Under the pieces are notes generated by a model, which was not told the origin of the DNA, did no database searches, and worked only from the letters and a program-made list of their open reading frames with translations. Shown one piece after another: positions 5,135 to 7,317 of a DNA stretch of 7,317 nt. The position numbers and the translations under genes are program-made. Each line of letters begins with the position of its first letter. Positions within the stretch are counted from its first letter, which is position 1. The stretch is from Vampirovibrionales bacterium. GTDB taxonomy: Bacteria; Cyanobacteriota; Vampirovibrionia; Vampirovibrionales; JAGQHJ01. The stretch spans positions 1 to 7,317 of the forward strand of contig JANWKX010000080.1 of NCBI GenBank assembly GCA_025451145.1, given 5' to 3'.

Positions 5135-6028
5135 ATGTCTTCGTCCCAACCGCAACATCCCATTCAGCAGCAAACGTCGCTTGCATCATTGTTTGTTGAA
5201 ACCTTGGTTATGCTGGGACGCTACTTTATTATTGTCTATCCGGTGTTTCTGTATTTTATCCTTTCCAGTCTGGTGATTCCGAAAACGGCACCGGACTTTA
5301 GCCATTGGGGATGGTGGGTCATCACGGTGGGATTGGCCGCGATTCTTTATATTTTCAAAGCGGGCTGGAATGTCATGATGTTGAAAGCCGTGGAAAATTG
5401 GCAATCGCTCCAAGGAAACAAGGCCTCTGTTCAAACAGAAACGCCCCAGGCCCCGTTTTTCCCCATCATGCTGTTGAAGGACTTTATTCCCGGCATGGGT
5501 GAATACGGGTTGCCCTATTTGATTGGTGGTCTGCTCTGGTTTTTAATGTTTGGAATACCCATTGGATCGTTGATCTGGGTTGGCTATTGGTTTGTTGGGC
5601 TGCCTCATGGGGTTTTAACTCTCCTGCAGCAAGAAAATGTGACCACGGCAGAATTTCAGAAAATCATCGCGAATTTGAGCGTTGCGGAAATTCATCGGAT
5701 TAACGAGTGGACCATCATTTTGTTGGTCTCTTTGGTGCTTTTGATTTTAATCAACACCATGACGCTTTTCTGGCAGCAGTATTTGGTTTTAAAGCAGTGC
5801 TCTCCTTTTAAGGCGTTTGCTTATAGCGCGAAACAGGCCCTCAGGCATCCTTTTAAAACGTTTTTTATTGCCATTATTATCGGGATGTTTAATTTGTTGT
5901 CCTATGAAATTTCAGCCACCTCGACCATTGGGGCCTTTTTAGGGAACTTTCTGATTATTTTACTGATGGTCTTCTTTGGGTTATTTCAATTTTTATATTT
6001 AATTCGCCAGGATGAAGAAGTCGCCTAA
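5135..6028 (+). CDS. Hypothetical six-helix integral membrane protein, 297 aa
   Basis: Family not recognised. After a short Gln/Ser-rich N-terminus there are about six hydrophobic helices, near residues 29-48, 58-80, 127-157 (long, possibly a kinked or re-entrant pair), 192-212, 241-257 and 265-290. An amphipathic segment MLLKDFIPGMGEYGLPYL precedes the third, and SPFKAFAYSAKQALRHPFKTFF leads into the fifth. The overall look resembles uncharacterised multi-pass families such as DUF975/DUF4013-type proteins, but I cannot assign one. No catalytic motif is visible. The start is uncertain: ATG 5135 lacks a clear Shine-Dalgarno, and an in-frame TTG at 5117 would add six residues. The 3' end overlaps miaA by 17 bases, so the genes are probably co-transcribed with coupled translation. 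This does not by itself imply a shared function. Confidence 0.8.
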   Translation: MSSSQPQHPIQQQTSLASLFVETLVMLGRYFIIVYPVFLYFILSSLVIPKTAPDFSHWGWWVITVGLAAILYIFKAGWNVMMLKAVENWQSLQGNKASVQTETPQAPFFPIMLLKDFIPGMGEYGLPYLIGGLLWFLMFGIPIGSLIWVGYWFVGLPHGVLTLLQQENVTTAEFQKIIANLSVAEIHRINEWTIILLVSLVLLILINTMTLFWQQYLVLKQCSPFKAFAYSAKQALRHPFKTFFIAIIIGMFNLLSYEISATSTIGAFLGNFLIILLMVFFGLFQFLYLIRQDEEVA

Positions 6029-6926
6029 GGTCTTGGCCGTTATCGGCCCCACTGCAACCGGTAAAACCGTGATTGCGGCTTCAATTGCTAAAGCAATAGG
6101 GTCTGAAGTGATTTCGGCGGACTCCCAACTGGTGTATCAGGACTTGCAGATTGGGGTGGCTCGCCCGACACCGGAAGAAACCCAAGGTGTCCCACACCAC
6201 ATGATTGGAATTATTCCTCCCACTGAAGTGTTTTCAGCTGGAGAGTATGCCAATTTGGCAAGACCCATCTTGGAAAACCTGCTCTCTCAAGGGCAAATTC
6301 CTGTTCTTTGTGGAGGAACCGGATTTTACATCCGGGCGCTGCTTCAGCCTAACTGTTTGCCGGATGTTCCGGTGGATCCTGTTTTCCGGGAAACGATAGC
6401 TCAAACCATTGAGCAATATGGTTTAGAAACCCTCTATAAGCAACTTGAAACGCTGGATCCAGAGCGGGCCGGTGAGATTCATCCCAACGATCAGGTGCGG
6501 ATCATTCGGGCCTTGGAAATTATTGAAGCGACGGGTCAAAAAGTCCCCCGAAGTGAGTTTGAGTTTGCCTACCCGGTCCAGGCCATTGGACTGACGTATC
6601 AAAACCGGGAGTTGCACGTTAAAATGATTCGGAAACGCCTGGAAACCATGGTTGCAACCGGATTTTTAGAGGAAGTGCAAGCGATTTATACTCGCTATGG
6701 CGATTGCTTTGCCCTTCAAAACGCCCATGGGTACCCGGAACTTTTAAAGGTGATTTACGGGGAAATGACCTTGGAGCAGGCCCTGGATCAGATTGAAATC
6801 AATATTCGCCAATACAGTAAGCGTCAAATGACCTGGTTTCGGCGTTTCCCTGGGATTCATTGGTATGAAGTCGACGTACAGTCCAAATATGACATTATTA
6901 CAGATGTAATTAAAAGATTTGTTTGA
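6012..6926 (+). CDS. miaA: tRNA dimethylallyltransferase MiaA
   Basis: The 304-aa protein is of full family length. MiaA transfers a dimethylallyl group from dimethylallyl diphosphate to N6 of A37 in tRNAs reading codons that start with U, making i6A37, which stabilises codon pairing. Visible motifs: P-loop GPTATGKT (12-19), ISADSQLVYQDLQIG (34-48) with the catalytic-region Asp37, PHH (61-63), GGTGFYIRALL (101-111), HPNDQVRIIRALEI (157-170), GYPELL (240-245, usually GYKE in the family, so Lys is replaced by Pro), and QYSKRQMTWFRRFP (267-280). ATG 6012 lies inside the upstream membrane protein gene. Its nearest purine run (AGG) abuts the start codon, so initiation probably relies on coupling to upstream translation. 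An internal TTG at 6032 is possible but less likely. No hfq follows, unlike in proteobacteria. Confident call. Confidence 0.97.
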   Translation: MKKSPKVLAVIGPTATGKTVIAASIAKAIGSEVISADSQLVYQDLQIGVARPTPEETQGVPHHMIGIIPPTEVFSAGEYANLARPILENLLSQGQIPVLCGGTGFYIRALLQPNCLPDVPVDPVFRETIAQTIEQYGLETLYKQLETLDPERAGEIHPNDQVRIIRALEIIEATGQKVPRSEFEFAYPVQAIGLTYQNRELHVKMIRKRLETMVATGFLEEVQAIYTRYGDCFALQNAHGYPELLKVIYGEMTLEQALDQIEINIRQYSKRQMTWFRRFPGIHWYEVDVQSKYDIITDVIKRFV

Positions 6927-6951
6927 TTCTCCTAGCGAATCTTTCTATGAT
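6923..6951 (+). promoter_or_regulatory. Near-consensus promoter at the end of miaA
   Basis: TTGATT (6923-6928) overlaps the miaA stop codon. After exactly 17 bases comes TATGAT (6946-6951), one mismatch from consensus. Transcription would start near 6958. It implies that the downstream 59-aa ORF, or a small RNA, is transcribed independently of miaA. Just after it, a dyad around 6958-6975 runs into six Ts and could act as a weak terminator or a 5' hairpin of the new transcript. Confidence 0.6.
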
Positions 6952-6999
6952 GGTCGTAACGATTTTAAATCCGTTTTTTAAAGAAAGCCTTAACCCACT

Positions 7000-7179
7000 A
7001 TGCAACGTACCATGTTTGAAGATAGCATCCATATTTCCCTGGATCGTAAAGAACGGTTGGTGGGCGGCTTGCACCAGGTTCACTTTATCAGCCTGAATGG
7101 GCAGGCTCGCCCTCAAAAAAGTGAAAAAGTATTTAAAGATTACATTTTATCCACGGAGACTTATAAATTAGATTCCTAA
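7000..7179 (+). CDS. Hypothetical small protein, 59 aa
   Basis: Found by reading the frame directly. It begins MQRTMFEDSIHISLDRKERL, continues GGLHQVHFISLNGQARPQ and ends YKLDS. It is soluble, with mixed charge. An alternating N-terminal part (SIHISLD, HQVHFISLNG) suggests beta strands, and a Lys-rich tail follows. It is not Hfq, which follows miaA in many proteobacteria: the Sm motifs are missing. The ATG at 7000 has only a weak AAAGAAAG run 12-19 bases upstream. A second ATG at 7012 is equally unsupported. A near-consensus promoter 49 bases upstream and a plausible amino-acid composition are the main support. The stop overlaps the stop of a possible convergent gene. It may be a real small protein, the host sequence of an sRNA, or spurious. 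Confidence 0.5.
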   Translation: MQRTMFEDSIHISLDRKERLVGGLHQVHFISLNGQARPQKSEKVFKDYILSTETYKLDS

Positions 7180-7317
7180 AGTGGCTTTGAACCCTTCGGG
7201 GGAAGATCCAATTTTATCAATCCCAATAATAAGTCGTCAAAAAATTCGCTTGAGTGGTTTTCATCCTGAAACAGCATCGGGAGAGACGAAAGATTAATTT
7301 GGTTATTTCGTCTTAGA
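7176..7317 (-). CDS. Possible C-terminus of a minus-strand gene (5' end beyond window)
   Basis: On the minus strand, 46 open codons run from the right edge to a TAG at 7178-7176. The translation is protein-like, with acidic and hydrophobic residues alternating (SSEFFDDLLLGLIKLDLPP) as in an amphipathic helix near a C-terminus. The stop would overlap that of the 59-aa ORF in a convergent arrangement. A competing plus-strand frame (GTG 7181 to TAA around 7294-7296, 38 residues) is also open, so coding on either strand is unproven. No family recognised. Confidence 0.35.
   Translation of the reverse strand, partial: LRRNNQINLSSLPMLFQDENHSSEFFDDLLLGLIKLDLPPKGSKPL
7284..7313. repeat. 8-bp inverted repeat at right edge
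   Basis: AGACGAAA (7284-7291) and TTTCGTCT (7306-7313) are exact reverse complements around a 14-base AT-rich spacer. If the right edge is non-coding this could be a terminator-like stem or an operator. If the minus-strand frame is real it lies inside that gene. The window ends four bases later, so any T-run cannot be seen. Confidence 0.4.

Noticed and set aside
5..6460. Seven GGATCC hexamers in the window
   Set aside because: This is more than the roughly two expected by chance, but they are scattered in unrelated coding contexts with no spacing pattern. I treat it as coincidence.
7000..7179. hfq following miaA
   Set aside because: The translated 59 residues lack the Sm1/Sm2 motifs of Hfq (for example the YKHA-type segment), so the common miaA-hfq arrangement does not apply.
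1..7317. CRISPR array, insertion sequence, tRNA or rRNA gene
   Set aside because: I saw no regularly spaced repeats, transposase-like translation, terminal inverted repeats with target duplication, tRNA cloverleaf or rRNA signature.

Overview
The window looks like a chromosomal segment of a Gram-negative or cyanobacteria-like bacterium, with moderate GC coding regions and AT-rich spacers. The taxon cannot be fixed from sequence alone. Two small proteins carry an F-G motif near the N-terminus (RFSG, RFGD). From memory this resembles small proteins of non-photosynthetic Cyanobacteria (Vampirovibrionia/Melainabacteria), but it is only a hint. There are three blocks: a left minus-strand export-related block, a central cluster of unrecognised small genes, and a right plus-strand block with a housekeeping gene.

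Left block (1-2236, minus strand). A DUF1800 secreted protein runs off the left edge. It is preceded by a TatA-type twin-arginine translocase subunit (tatA, 9-base gap), and further upstream by an acidic 118-aa protein of unknown function with its own good promoter. DUF1800 genes are commonly followed by DUF1501 genes whose products carry Tat signals. A tatA beside DUF1800 therefore suggests a dedicated export unit, whose expected DUF1501 partner would lie outside the window.

Central cluster (2237-4977). It holds small orphan genes on both strands: a 117-aa protein (+), a decayed gene fragment (-), a 96-aa protein (-), a 153-aa single-pass membrane protein (-) and a 180-aa Gly/Tyr/Cys/Pro-rich repeat protein (+). 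The decayed fragment at 2802-2972 is a diverged copy of the C-terminal third of the 153-aa protein with two in-frame stops. This shows duplication followed by loss within about 1 kb. Several genes have readable sigma70-type promoters and strong Shine-Dalgarno sequences, so they look expressed. A perfect DnaA box lies upstream of the 96-aa gene.

Right block (4978-7317). A promoter whose -10 overlaps a perfect 7-bp inverted repeat precedes a six-helix membrane protein. That gene overlaps miaA (tRNA dimethylallyltransferase) by 17 bases, so the two are probably translationally coupled. A near-consensus promoter starting at the miaA stop codon precedes a 59-aa orphan ORF. The right edge may hold the C-terminus of a minus-strand gene converging on that ORF.
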